Source of the DNA: Roseococcus thiosulfatophilus | GTDB taxonomy: Bacteria > Pseudomonadota > Alphaproteobacteria > Acetobacterales > Acetobacteraceae | Length of the DNA stretch: 64,000 nucleotides | Reading direction: 5' to 3' | Assembly (NCBI RefSeq): GCF_017311575.1 | Contig: NZ_JAFFQY010000033.1 | Span: forward strand, 124,001 to 188,000 | In this document: one piece after another, positions 51,579 to 60,037 of the stretch | Layout of the letters: each line of letters starts with the position of its first letter | Position numbering within the stretch: position 1 is the stretch's first letter | Notes under the pieces: model-generated | Database searches by the model: none | What the model saw: the letters and a program-made list of their open reading frames with translations, nothing else | What the model was told of the DNA's origin: nothing | Made by a program: the position numbers and the translations under genes

Positions 51579-52453
51579 AGCGCAAGACACCCGCCGCGCT
51601 GGCGCGCTACCGCATCACCTCGGGCAAGGGGTTCCGCCTCGCGGACCACGCGCCGGACGACGCGGGCAGCCTCGGCCTCACCAAGGCCGATGCGCCGGAC
51701 CTGCTGGCCCAGGGGATCGAGCGCCTCTCCGAATTGCAGGACATGCTCTACGCGCAGAACCGCTGGTCGGTGCTGTGCCTCTTCCAGGCCATGGACGCGG
51801 CGGGCAAGGACGGCACCATCAAGCACGTATTCTCGGGCGTGAACCCGGAGGGCTGCCACGTCACCAGCTTCAAGGCGCCCACCACCACGGAACTCGAACA
51901 GGACTACCTGCGCCGCCACATGCTGGCCCTGCCGGCCCGCGGGCAGATCGGCATTCACAACCGCTCCTGGTACGAGGAGGTGCTGGTGGTGCGCGTGCAT
52001 CCCTCCATCCTGGCCAAGCAGCAGCTCCCTCCCGCCTGCGTCACGAAGAACATCTGGCGGGAGCGGCTGGAGGACATCGCGGCCACCGAACGCTACCTGA
52101 CACGCCAAGGCACGGTGGTGCTGAAGTTCTTCCTCAACGTCTCGCGCGAGGAACAGCGGCGCCGCTTCCTCTCCCGCCTCGACGAGCCGGAGAAGCACTG
52201 GAAATTCCGCGCGGCGGACGTGAGCGAGCGCCGCCACTGGGACGGCTACATGGCCGCCTATGAGGAGGCGATCCGCGCCACCGCGACACCCGAGGCGCCG
52301 TGGTTCATCGTGCCGGCCGACCGCAAATGGCTCACCCGCCTCGTCGTCGTGGGCGCCATCATCGAGGCGCTGGAGAAGCTCGACCTGCACTACCCCCATG
52401 TGGACGAGGCCGACCGGGCGGCCTTCGCCGAGGCCCGCGCCGCCCTGTCATGA
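51575..52453 (+). CDS. ppk2: Polyphosphate kinase 2 family protein
   Basis: 292 residues. The phosphate-binding loop is LFQAMDAAGKDGTIKHVFSG, the second signature is IHNRSWYEEVLVVRVHP, and the lid module is WKFRAADVSERRHWDGY. It uses polyphosphate to phosphorylate nucleotides. The N-terminus YRITSGKGFRLADHAPDDAG places it with the single-domain polyphosphate:nucleotide phosphotransferases. Start and stop overlap both neighbours by 4 bases. Confidence 0.93.
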   Translation: MKRKTPAALARYRITSGKGFRLADHAPDDAGSLGLTKADAPDLLAQGIERLSELQDMLYAQNRWSVLCLFQAMDAAGKDGTIKHVFSGVNPEGCHVTSFKAPTTTELEQDYLRRHMLALPARGQIGIHNRSWYEEVLVVRVHPSILAKQQLPPACVTKNIWRERLEDIAATERYLTRQGTVVLKFFLNVSREEQRRRFLSRLDEPEKHWKFRAADVSERRHWDGYMAAYEEAIRATATPEAPWFIVPADRKWLTRLVVVGAIIEALEKLDLHYPHVDEADRAAFAEARAALS

Positions 52454-53385
52454 CGCTCTATTTCGGCTATGGCTCCAACCTCGACGCCGCGGATTGGGGC
52501 GCCTGGTGCGCGCGGCGGGGCTTCGGCGCGGCGCGGCTGGAGCCGGTTTCCACCGCCCTGCTGCTGGACCATGAACTCGTTTTCGACTGCTTCTCCCGCA
52601 CGCGCCAGGGCGGGGTGCTGAACCTTCGCGCACGGCCCGGCCAGGCGGCCGAGGGCGTGGTGTTCCGCGCCAATGCCGCGGCGCTGGCGGCGCTGGACGC
52701 CAAGGAGGGCGCGCCCTTCGCCTATCAGCGCACGCAGCGGCATGTGGTCCTGCCCGATGGCACCGTGGTCGAGGCCATGACCTATGTGACGCGCAGCGAG
52801 GGCTTCCGCGCGCCGCATCCGGACTATCTCGGCATCGTCCGGCGCGGCCAGGCGGCGCATGGCATCGCGCACGCCATGCTGGACGCGGCGGGGCAGGACG
52901 CGCCCGCGCCGCTCACCATCGCGTATCTCTTCGTCTACGGCACGCTGATGGCGGGCGAGGCCAATGCCCACCACCTCGACGGCCTGCCGCGCGAGGCCGG
53001 GCGCGTGGCGGGCGCGCTGCATGATTGCGGTCCCTACCCCGCCCTCGCCCTGGGCGAGGGCGAGGTTTCGGGCGAGGTGCTGGAATTGCCGCTGGCGCGG
53101 CTTGCCGCCATGGATGCGCTGGAGGGCAGCCCGCCCGGCGGCGCGCCTGGCGGGCTGTATCGGCGCACGGTGCTGCCCGTGCGGGTCGCGGACGGCATGG
53201 TCCGCGCCTATGCCTATGTGATGGACGAAGCGGCGCGCCACCCGCGCATCCCCGAGGGCGACTGGCGGGCGAAAGCCACCCGCCACGCGGATTGGGCGGC
53301 CTATGCCACCCGCACACCCCGGCCGAGCGCTGACGCGCCGCCTTACTGCTTCGGCACGCCCGCCTCGCGCAGGATGGCGGAGTAG
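52450..53385 (+). CDS. Tandem gamma-glutamylcyclotransferase-fold protein
   Basis: 311 residues containing two GGCT-like domains. Domain 1 (residues about 1-150) begins TLYFGYGSNLD, with LDAKEGAPFAYQR carrying the catalytic Glu. Domain 2 (about 155-290) begins AYLFVYGTLMAGEAN, with MDALEGSPPGGAPGGLYRR. Both keep the YGxxx loop and the EG glutamate, so both may be active on gamma-glutamyl or similar amines. The two halves differ, like a GGCT plus an AIG2-type protein rather than a recent duplication. It overlaps PPK2 (ATGA) and runs 43 bases into the convergent Bug gene. Confidence 0.87.
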   Translation: MTLYFGYGSNLDAADWGAWCARRGFGAARLEPVSTALLLDHELVFDCFSRTRQGGVLNLRARPGQAAEGVVFRANAAALAALDAKEGAPFAYQRTQRHVVLPDGTVVEAMTYVTRSEGFRAPHPDYLGIVRRGQAAHGIAHAMLDAAGQDAPAPLTIAYLFVYGTLMAGEANAHHLDGLPREAGRVAGALHDCGPYPALALGEGEVSGEVLELPLARLAAMDALEGSPPGGAPGGLYRRTVLPVRVADGMVRAYAYVMDEAARHPRIPEGDWRAKATRHADWAAYATRTPRPSADAPPYCFGTPASRRMAE

Positions 53386-54317
53386 CGCGCCACCATCTCG
53401 GTCATCAGCGTCTTCACCTGCTCGGGCGTCTCGAAGCCGGCACGCGGCGTGACGCCGGCCATCTCGGTCAGGCGGGCGCCGTTCTGGCGGATGGCGGCCT
53501 GGAAGGCGGCGGACAGCGCCGACACGATCTCGGGCGGCGTGGCGACGGGGGCGACGATGGGGAAGAACTCCTCATGGACCAGCCCCGTCATGCCGGCCTC
53601 GGTCGCGCTGGGCACGTCCGGCAGGGCCGGCGTGCGGTTTTCGGCCAGGACGCAGAGGGCGCGCAGCTGCCCGCCGCGGATCTGGCCGATGGAGGAGGCC
53701 ATGGTGGGCGTGCCCACCTGCGCCTCGCCCGCCACCAGCGCCACCACGCTCGGCCCGCCGCCGCGATAATGCACCACCTCGGCCTGCACGCGCTGGGTGG
53801 AGCGCAGCAGCTCCGCCGCCAAGTGCACGCCGCTGCCCAGGCCGGCGGTCGCGATGTTGTACTGGCCGGGGTTGGCGCGCAGGCGCTCCACCATCTCGCG
53901 CGCGTTCTGCGCGGGGAAGCGCGGATTCACCACCAGCGCGTGCGGCGAGAAGCCGGCCACGGCCAAGCCCACGAAGTCGTTCACCGGGTCATAGGGCATG
54001 CGCTCGACGATGGCGGGCACCGTGGCGTGCGCGCTGTTGATCAGCAGCGTGTAGCCATCGGGCGCGGCGCGCGCGACATGCTCGCTGCCGATCACGCTGC
54101 CCGCCCCCGCGCGGGATTCGATGACGATGGGCTGGCCCAGCGTCTGGGAGGCAGGCTCCGCGATCAGCCGGCTCACAATGTCGTTGGACCCGCCCGGCGC
54201 GAAGGGCACGATGAGGCGGATGGGGCGCGAGGGGCGCCAGGCCTGGGCACGACCGATGGCGGGCGCGGCGAGCGTGCCCGCGACGGCGAGGGTAAGGGCG
54301 TGGCGACGATTGAGCAT
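53343..54317 (-). CDS. Bug family solute-binding protein (TctC-like), orphan
   Basis: 324 residues. A signal peptide (MLNRRHALTLAVAGTLAAPAIGRAQA) precedes the Bug core: WRPSRPIRLIVPFAPGGSND, GQPIVIESRAGAGSVIGSEH and AEVVHYRGGGPSVVALVAGE. ATG 54317 has GGAG about 8 bases upstream; ATG 54323 is too close to it. No permease gene is near. Its 3' end overlaps the convergent GGCT gene by 43 bases. A tRNA gene lies just upstream on the same strand. Confidence 0.91.
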   Translation of the reverse strand: MLNRRHALTLAVAGTLAAPAIGRAQAWRPSRPIRLIVPFAPGGSNDIVSRLIAEPASQTLGQPIVIESRAGAGSVIGSEHVARAAPDGYTLLINSAHATVPAIVERMPYDPVNDFVGLAVAGFSPHALVVNPRFPAQNAREMVERLRANPGQYNIATAGLGSGVHLAAELLRSTQRVQAEVVHYRGGGPSVVALVAGEAQVGTPTMASSIGQIRGGQLRALCVLAENRTPALPDVPSATEAGMTGLVHEEFFPIVAPVATPPEIVSALSAAFQAAIRQNGARLTEMAGVTPRAGFETPEQVKTLMTEMVARYSAILREAGVPKQ

Positions 54318-54424
54318 GTCCATTTCTCCCTGCATCGGCGCCGGCGAAAACATCGCCCCGCCTGTTTTGCCGGGAAGGATGGACGGGAAAACGCGGCTTG
54401 CCAACCTGTAAGCTTGGCGGCGTA

Positions 54425-54498
54425 TCGGGGCGACTGGATTCGAACCAGCGACCTTCTGCTCCCAAAGCAGACGCACTACCAGGCTGTGCTACGCCCCG
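54425..54498 (-). tRNA. tRNA-Pro (anticodon TGG), CCA not encoded
   Basis: On the minus strand the acceptor CGGGGCG pairs with CGCCCCG, the anticodon loop is TTTGGGA (anticodon TGG), and the T arm contains GGTTCGAATCC. After discriminator A the DNA reads TAC instead of CCA, so the 3' end must be added enzymatically. The other two tRNAs in the window encode CCA. Confidence 0.95.
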
Positions 54499-54546
54499 CC
54501 GCCGGCGGTTGTAGGCGCAGCGGGCGGGGCACTCAAGGCTGGTCTC

Positions 54547-55953
54547 CTAGGGCAGCACCTTGCCCGGGTTCATCATGCCCTCGGGGTCCAGCACGGACTT
54601 GACGGCGCGCATGAGGTCGAGCGCCACGGGCGATTTCAGCGCGGCCATGGCGCCGCGCTTGGACTGGCCGATGCCATGCTCGGCCGAGAAGCTGCCGCCC
54701 AGTTCCACCGCGATCTCGCCCACGCGGTCCTCGAAATCGGGCGCGCGCGCGTGCCATTCCGCGTGGGTCATGCCTGCCGGGGCTTGCAGCGAGAGATGGA
54801 TGTTTCCGTCGCCCATATGCCCCAGCGCCACCATCCGCCCCTCCGGCCAGTTCGCCGCGATCAGCGCCGCGCTCCGGTCCAGGAAGTCCGGGATGCGCGA
54901 GACGGGCACGGAGGTGTCGGTGGGCAGGCCCGGCCCCTCCATGCGCGAGCAGGTGGGGAAGGTCTCGCGAATGTTCCACAGGTTCTGGCGCTGCGCCTCG
55001 CTCTCGCACAGCACCACGTCCTCGGCCTCGCCGGCTTCCAGCCCGGCCATCAGCGCACCTTCCAAAGCCTCGCGCACCGGGATGGCGGCATGGGTGCTGG
55101 CGGCCTCGATGAGGCAATACCAGTCGGTCGAAAGCTCCATCGGCTGGCGGATGTTGGTGCCGTGCTTCAGCGTGATGTCGATGCAGACCTTGCGGATGAG
55201 TTCGAAGGCCACGAGGTCCGCGCCGCTCTCCTGGCAGCGGGCCAGCAGGCGCAGCGCCTCATGCGGGGAGCGCACGGCCACCAGCGCCGTCTCACGCGTC
55301 ACCAGCGGCGGGAAGAGCTTGAGCGAGGCCGCGGTGATGACGCCGAGCGTGCCCTCGGCCCCGATGAAGAGGTGCCGCAGCGCATAGCCGGAATTGTCCT
55401 TCCGCACGCGCCTCAGGTCATCGAGCACGCGCCCGTCGGGCAGCACCACCTCCAGCCCCAGCACCAGGTCCCGCGCATTGCCGTAGCGCAGCGTGCGGAT
55501 GCCGCCGGCATTGGTGGAAAGCGCGCCGCCGATCATGGCCGAGCCCTGCGCGCCGAAGTGCAGCGGGAAGAAGCGGCCGGCCTCGGTGGCGGCATTCTGG
55601 ACGGCCTCGACGGTGCAGCCGGCCTCGGCCACCAGGGAATTGTCCAGCGCGTCCACGTCGCGCAGGCGGTTCATGCGCTCCAGGCTCAGCACCACGCTGG
55701 GCGGGCCTTCCGCGCCCGGCACCACGGCGCCGCAGAGCGAGGTGCGGCCGCCCGCCGGCACCACGGCCAGGCCCTGCGCGGCGCAGAGGCGCAGCGCCTC
55801 GCCCACCTGCGCCGTGTCGGCCGGACGCAGCACGGCCACGGGCCGCCCGTGATAGACGCCGCGCCAATCCACGGCATAGGGGGCGATGTCCTCCTCGGCG
55901 CGCAGGCAGGCGGCGGGGCCGAGGGTGGCGCTGAGCATGTCGAGCGGGGGCAT
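54547..55953 (-). CDS. FAD-binding oxidase (GlcD/D-lactate dehydrogenase family)
   Basis: 468 residues. FAD_binding_4 features are VVPAGGRTSLCGAVVPG, GAQGSAMIGGALSTNAGGIRTLRYG and HLFIGAEGTLGVIT. The C-terminal domain has VALGHMGDGNIHLSL and FSAEHGIGQSKR, the usual substrate and flavin contacts. It oxidises a 2-hydroxyacid such as D-lactate, glycolate or 2-hydroxyglutarate. AAGGAA about 9 bases before ATG 55953 supports the start. Unlike the enzyme at 1598-4456 it has no Fe-S module. Confidence 0.91.
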   Translation of the reverse strand: MPPLDMLSATLGPAACLRAEEDIAPYAVDWRGVYHGRPVAVLRPADTAQVGEALRLCAAQGLAVVPAGGRTSLCGAVVPGAEGPPSVVLSLERMNRLRDVDALDNSLVAEAGCTVEAVQNAATEAGRFFPLHFGAQGSAMIGGALSTNAGGIRTLRYGNARDLVLGLEVVLPDGRVLDDLRRVRKDNSGYALRHLFIGAEGTLGVITAASLKLFPPLVTRETALVAVRSPHEALRLLARCQESGADLVAFELIRKVCIDITLKHGTNIRQPMELSTDWYCLIEAASTHAAIPVREALEGALMAGLEAGEAEDVVLCESEAQRQNLWNIRETFPTCSRMEGPGLPTDTSVPVSRIPDFLDRSAALIAANWPEGRMVALGHMGDGNIHLSLQAPAGMTHAEWHARAPDFEDRVGEIAVELGGSFSAEHGIGQSKRGAMAALKSPVALDLMRAVKSVLDPEGMMNPGKVLP

Positions 55954-56014
55954 GGGGCATTTCCTTCCGGCCCGCATGGCAGTCCGGACAGGGCGGTGCG
56001 TCAAGCGGTGTGCG

Positions 56015-56455
56015 CTATCGAAGGGCCGCCAGCTTCTCCAGCGCCCGGCGCAAGCCCGCTGCCTCGCGCGCGCCGATGGCTGCGGCCAGTTCCGCCTCCG
56101 CCTCGCGGCTCAGGCCGAGCATGGTCTCCATCAGGCCCCGCCCCTTGGCCGTCAGGCGCACGCGCCGTGCCCGGCCATCCTCGGGGTCGGGCAGGGTCTC
56201 GACATGCCCGAGCCGCGCCAGGTCCTCGACCAGGTAGGCCATGCTCTGCTTGGCCATGCCGGCGGCCTGGGCGAGTTCCGTCAGGCGCGAACCCTCCGGC
56301 CGGATATGCCGCAGCACGCCGCCATGGGCGCGGCGGATCTCGGGAAAGCCCTGCCCGGCCAGGCGGCCATAGACGCGCTCGGACACCCACTCATAGGCGT
56401 CCCGCAGCAGGGCGCCGAGGGAGGAATGTGCGGCGGGGTGGGAGGCATCGCGCAT
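56015..56455 (-). CDS. MarR family transcriptional regulator
   Basis: 146 residues from ATG 56455; an ATG at 56491 would start inside the operator. The winged-helix core is SRLTELAQAAGMAKQSMAYLVEDLARLGHVE, with the wing DPEDGRARRVRLTAKGRG. Long N- and C-terminal helices form the dimer. It is divergent from the NTF2-like gene across a spacer with three CTGACGAA half-sites, so it probably represses both genes until a ligand binds. Confidence 0.9.
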   Translation of the reverse strand: MRDASHPAAHSSLGALLRDAYEWVSERVYGRLAGQGFPEIRRAHGGVLRHIRPEGSRLTELAQAAGMAKQSMAYLVEDLARLGHVETLPDPEDGRARRVRLTAKGRGLMETMLGLSREAEAELAAAIGAREAAGLRRALEKLAALR

Positions 56456-56476
56456 CCGGGCATATTGACAGGTAAT

Positions 56477-56511
56477 CTGACGAAATGCCATTCGTCAGTT
56501 TGTCTGACGAA
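56477..56511. promoter_or_regulatory. Operator with three CTGACGAA half-sites
   Basis: CTGACGAA (56477-56484), 6 bases, TTCGTCAG (56491-56498) form a perfect dyad. A third half-site, CTGACGAA (56504-56511), follows after 5 bases. They lie between the divergent MarR and NTF2-like genes and directly upstream of the NTF2-like ribosome site (AAGGAG). A TTGACA at 56465-56470 may be a -35 box. A MarR dimer binding here would block both promoters. Confidence 0.75.
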
Positions 56512-56522
56512 AAGGAGATGAC

Positions 56523-56930
56523 ATGCACGCCCCCGACCCCATCGCCCGCAACCTCGCCACCGTGGACGCGCACATCCAGGGCGAGGCCCAGGACCCTGCT
56601 GCCATCCTCGGCCTCTACACCGATGATGTGGTGCTGGAAGTGCCGGCCCGCGGCCTGCGCTTCGACAGCCATGCGGAGATCGAGGCCAATTACCGCCGCA
56701 TGCTCGCCTCCATGGCGGAGGTCGAGATCACACCGCTGGACCGCTTCGCGACGGAGGAGCGCGTGGTGGACGAATGCCTGGTCCGCTTCCGCATCACGGG
56801 CGATGGGCTGGCGGGCGCACCCTATGGCCGAGGCGACCGGGTCGAGCTGCGCCTGCTGCACGTCTTCGCCATGCGGGACGGGCTGATCGCGCGCGAGACG
56901 GTCTATGAGGGCTGGCGACGGATCGGCTGA
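56523..56930 (+). CDS. NTF2-like (SnoaL-type) protein
   Basis: 135 residues. The cone-shaped NTF2 fold is suggested by ILGLYTDDVVLEVPARGLRF, HAEIEANYRRMLASM and ELRLLHVFAMRDGLIARETVYEGW. Members are small isomerases, cyclases or binding proteins for hydrophobic molecules. AAGGAG about 6 bases before ATG 56523 is a strong ribosome site. It is likely controlled by the divergent MarR regulator. A GMC oxidoreductase gene follows after 64 bases. Confidence 0.85.
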   Translation: MHAPDPIARNLATVDAHIQGEAQDPAAILGLYTDDVVLEVPARGLRFDSHAEIEANYRRMLASMAEVEITPLDRFATEERVVDECLVRFRITGDGLAGAPYGRGDRVELRLLHVFAMRDGLIARETVYEGWRRIG

Positions 56931-56994
56931 AACCCGCTGTTGACGTGCCCGCCGCGCGCGCGGAGCATCGGCGCTTCTGCGGGGGGAAACAACC

Positions 56995-58590
56995 ATGGAT
57001 GAGACGGATGTGGTGGTCATCGGCTCCGGCTCGGCCGGCAGCGCGGTGGCGGGACGGCTTTCGGAAATTCCGGGCCTGCGCGTGACGGTGCTGGAGGCCG
57101 GAAGCCGCGACACGAACCCCTGGCTGCACGTGCCCGTGGGCTACGCCAAGACCATGTACCACCCGACCCTGTCCTGGAACTACATGACCGAGCCGGAGCC
57201 GGAACTCGGCGGCCGGTCCATCCCCTGGCCGCGCGGGCGGGTGCTGGGGGGAAGCTCCGCCATCAACGGGCTGATCTACATTCGCGGCCAGGCGGAGGAT
57301 TACGACCATTGGCGGCAATTGGGCTGCACCGGCTGGTCCTTCGAGGATTGCCTGCCCTGGTTCCGCCGCGCCCAGCGGCAGGAGCGTGGCGCCTCCGAAC
57401 TGCATGGCGGCGACGGCCCCCTCTCCACCACCGACCTGCGCGACAAGGGCGCGCTCTCCCAGGCCTTCATCAACGCCGCGCTGGAGCTGGGCTTCCCCGC
57501 CAATGACGACTTCAACGGCCGCGTGCAGGAAGGGGCGGGCTGGTACCAGGTCACGGTGCGCGACGGCTTCCGCTGCTCGGCCGCGACGGCCTACCTGAAG
57601 CCCGCCGTGAAGGCCGGCCGCGTGCGCCTGATCACGGACGCGCATGTCACGCGCATCCTGGTCGAGGACGGGCGCGCGGTGGGTGTGGCCTATCGCGTGG
57701 GCAATGAGGAACGGCAGATCCGCGCGACGCGCGAGGTGGTGCTGTCCGGCGGCGCCATCAACTCGCCGCAGATCATGATGCTCTCGGGCTTCGGCCCCGC
57801 CGCGCACCTCGCCGAGATGGGCATCGCCGTGCAGCGCGACATGCCCGAGCTGGGCCGCAACCTGCAGGACCACTACCAGGCGCGCCTGATGTACCGCGCG
57901 AGCCAGCGCGTCTCGATGAACGAACGCGTGAATTCCTGGATCGGCATGGCGACCATGGGCGTTCAATACGCGCTGACGCGGCGCGGGCCGCTGACCTTCG
58001 CGGCCGGCACGGCGGGGCTGTTCGCCCGCGTCCTGCCGCAGAGCGCGACACCCGACGTGCAGTTCCACTTCATCCCCTGGAGCGCCGACACGGTGAAGGA
58101 GGGGCTGCACAAGTGGCCCGGCTTCACCATCAGCGTCTGCCAACTGCGGCCCGAAAGCCGGGGCGAGGTGACGCTGGCCTCGCCGGACCCCATGGCCAAG
58201 CCGCGCATGGTGGCGCGCTACCTCAGCACCGAGACCGACCGGCAATGCATGGTGGAGGGTGCCAAGCTGGCGCGGCGGCTGGCGCGCACCAAGGCGCTGG
58301 GTGCCTTCATCGAGGCCGAGTACGCGCCGGGTGCGGCCGCCCCGGACACGGACGAGGCCATGCTGGACTTCGTGCGCCGCACGGGTGGCACCATCTACCA
58401 CCCCACCAGCACCTGCCGCATGGGCAGCGACGAGGGCGCCATCGTGGACACGGAGCTGCGCGTGCGCGGCGTGGAGCGGCTGCGCATCGCCGATGCCTCG
58501 ATCATGCCGACCGTGGTCAGCGGCAACACCAATGCCGGCTGCATCATGATCGGCGAGCGCTGCGCGGATTTCATCCGCCGCGCGGCATAA
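56995..58590 (+). CDS. GMC family FAD oxidoreductase
   Basis: 531 residues. The FAD motif is VVIGSGSAGSAVAGRL, the GMC signature 1 is PRGRVLGGSSAINGLIYIRG, signature 2 is GGAINSPQIMMLSGFGP, and the catalytic His/Asn pair is in IYHPTSTCRMG and SGNTNAGCIMIGERCADF. It oxidises an alcohol; choline-dehydrogenase-like members are common but many have other substrates. It lies between the NTF2-like gene and a LysR gene on the same strand, so induction by either regulator is possible. Confidence 0.93.
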   Translation: MDETDVVVIGSGSAGSAVAGRLSEIPGLRVTVLEAGSRDTNPWLHVPVGYAKTMYHPTLSWNYMTEPEPELGGRSIPWPRGRVLGGSSAINGLIYIRGQAEDYDHWRQLGCTGWSFEDCLPWFRRAQRQERGASELHGGDGPLSTTDLRDKGALSQAFINAALELGFPANDDFNGRVQEGAGWYQVTVRDGFRCSAATAYLKPAVKAGRVRLITDAHVTRILVEDGRAVGVAYRVGNEERQIRATREVVLSGGAINSPQIMMLSGFGPAAHLAEMGIAVQRDMPELGRNLQDHYQARLMYRASQRVSMNERVNSWIGMATMGVQYALTRRGPLTFAAGTAGLFARVLPQSATPDVQFHFIPWSADTVKEGLHKWPGFTISVCQLRPESRGEVTLASPDPMAKPRMVARYLSTETDRQCMVEGAKLARRLARTKALGAFIEAEYAPGAAAPDTDEAMLDFVRRTGGTIYHPTSTCRMGSDEGAIVDTELRVRGVERLRIADASIMPTVVSGNTNAGCIMIGERCADFIRRAA

Positions 58591-58642
58591 CCTTCGCGCG
58601 GGCGGTGGCGAAGCGGTTTCCGGAGCACCGGAGACCGCCCGC

Positions 58643-59635
58643 ATGGAACTGCGCGACATCACCCTCTTCCTGGCGGCCGCCCGGACCCTGAACTTCACCC
58701 GCGCCGCGGAGGAATGCGGCGTGAGCCAGCCCAGCCTGTCACGCGCCATCCAGCGGCTGGAGCACACGCTGGGCGGGCCGCTCTTCGCGCGCGAGCGGGG
58801 CCGGACGCACCTGACGGCGCTGGGCCGCCTCGTCCTGCCGCGCCTGTCGGAACTGGCCGAGCGCAGCGCCGCCATCCGCAGCCAGGCCGCGCTACATCAC
58901 CGGCTGCAGGGCGCGGACCTGCGCCTGGGCATTCTCTGCTCGATCGGGCCCGGCGTCTTCGCGGGCTTTCTCGCGGCCTTCCGCGCGGCTGAGCCGGGCA
59001 TCGACATCAGCCTCCATGACGCGCGGCCCGACCGGCTGACCGAGCGACTGCAGCAGGGCGAGCTGGACGCGGCGCTGATGCCGCCGCTGCCCGCCGCGGC
59101 CGAGCGCTTCGCCGCGGAACCCCTCTATGAGGAGCGCTACATGGTGGCCTGCGCCCCGAGCCACCGTTTCGCCGCCCGCGCGGCTATCACCATGGCCGAC
59201 CTGAACGGCGAGACCTACCTCTCGCGCATCAACTGCGAGAACCGGGAGGCGCTGGGCGCCGCGGTGACGGCGGCGGGCGCCAGGCTGCGCGTGGCCTGCC
59301 TGAGCGAGCGTGAGGACTGGATCCAGGGCCTGGTGGCGGCCGGCATGGGCGTGTGCTTCCTGCCCGAGCACAGCGCGGCGCAGCCGGGCCTCGTGCTGCG
59401 CCCCGTGCTCGATGCCCCGGTGGCACGGCAGATCGCGCTCGTCACCGTGCCGGGGCGGCGCTGGTCGGCGCCGCTGACCCGCTTCATCGAGGCGCTGCGC
59501 GCCACCCGCCTGCCGATGAACCACCATGCGGCGAATGAATGGAATCCATGTCAGCCATCGGCTGGAAGCCGCACCTTCCCGCGCCTCAAGCTCCGTCCGG
59601 CGGCGCGACGTGGCGCCGTGACGCCCGCCGCCTGA
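58643..59635 (+). CDS. LysR family transcriptional regulator
   Basis: 330 residues. The N-terminal winged helix-turn-helix is FLAAARTLNFTRAAEECGVSQPSLSRAIQRLE, followed by the periplasmic-binding-like effector domain (ADLRLGILCSIGPGVFAGFL). The last 40 residues (after FIEALRATRLP) extend beyond the usual end and are Pro/Arg/Ala rich. It lies 52 bases after the GMC gene, on the same strand, and may regulate it. No TnA LysR box was identified with confidence. Confidence 0.92.
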   Translation: MELRDITLFLAAARTLNFTRAAEECGVSQPSLSRAIQRLEHTLGGPLFARERGRTHLTALGRLVLPRLSELAERSAAIRSQAALHHRLQGADLRLGILCSIGPGVFAGFLAAFRAAEPGIDISLHDARPDRLTERLQQGELDAALMPPLPAAAERFAAEPLYEERYMVACAPSHRFAARAAITMADLNGETYLSRINCENREALGAAVTAAGARLRVACLSEREDWIQGLVAAGMGVCFLPEHSAAQPGLVLRPVLDAPVARQIALVTVPGRRWSAPLTRFIEALRATRLPMNHHAANEWNPCQPSAGSRTFPRLKLRPAARRGAVTPAA

Positions 59636-59664
59636 AGGCGGCCTGTACAATGGAGACACCTCAG

Positions 59665-60015
59665 ATGCGTCATCTTTTCCGGCCCATGATGGCGGCCGCC
59701 CTGCTGGCCGTGGCCGCGGCGGGGACGGCCGCGGCGCAGAGCTTCCCGCGGGTGGTCGCCCAGGGCGACTCCTTCACGGTGGACTATGGCCCGATGGGTC
59801 AAGGCAATGTGGTGGGCGGGGGCCGCGTCATGGTCTCTCAATCCCCCGACGGCATGCAGCTCACCGTTGTGCATCTTGATGCCATGTTCTCGCAGCAGCC
59901 ACGCCCCGGCTTCGTGCCGCTGAGCATCGGCAGCGGCGAGGGCCTCATGGTGATCTACGTGCCCGCCATGATGGTGGAGCAGATGCGCCGCGCGCTGGGC
60001 GCCATGGCGCGCTGA
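59665..60015 (+). CDS. Hypothetical secreted protein
   Basis: 116 residues, no family recognised. A clear signal peptide (MRHLFRPMMAAALLAVAAAGTAAAQS) yields a mature protein of about 90 residues, rich in Gly, Val and Met, with likely beta strands (DSFTVDYGPMGQGNVVGGG, GMQLTVVHLDAMF) and an end EQMRRALGAMAR. There is no cysteine. GGAGA 8 bases before ATG 59665 supports translation. It lies after the LysR gene and converges on the heme operon. Confidence 0.7.
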   Translation: MRHLFRPMMAAALLAVAAAGTAAAQSFPRVVAQGDSFTVDYGPMGQGNVVGGGRVMVSQSPDGMQLTVVHLDAMFSQQPRPGFVPLSIGSGEGLMVIYVPAMMVEQMRRALGAMAR

Positions 60016-60037
60016 TCGTGGCGGTGGGTGCCGGCGG

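Noticed and set aside
47396-53385. Phage-defence island
   Set aside because: Only one gene (the nuclease-helicase) has a defence-like make-up; the rest are metabolic, transport or repair genes.
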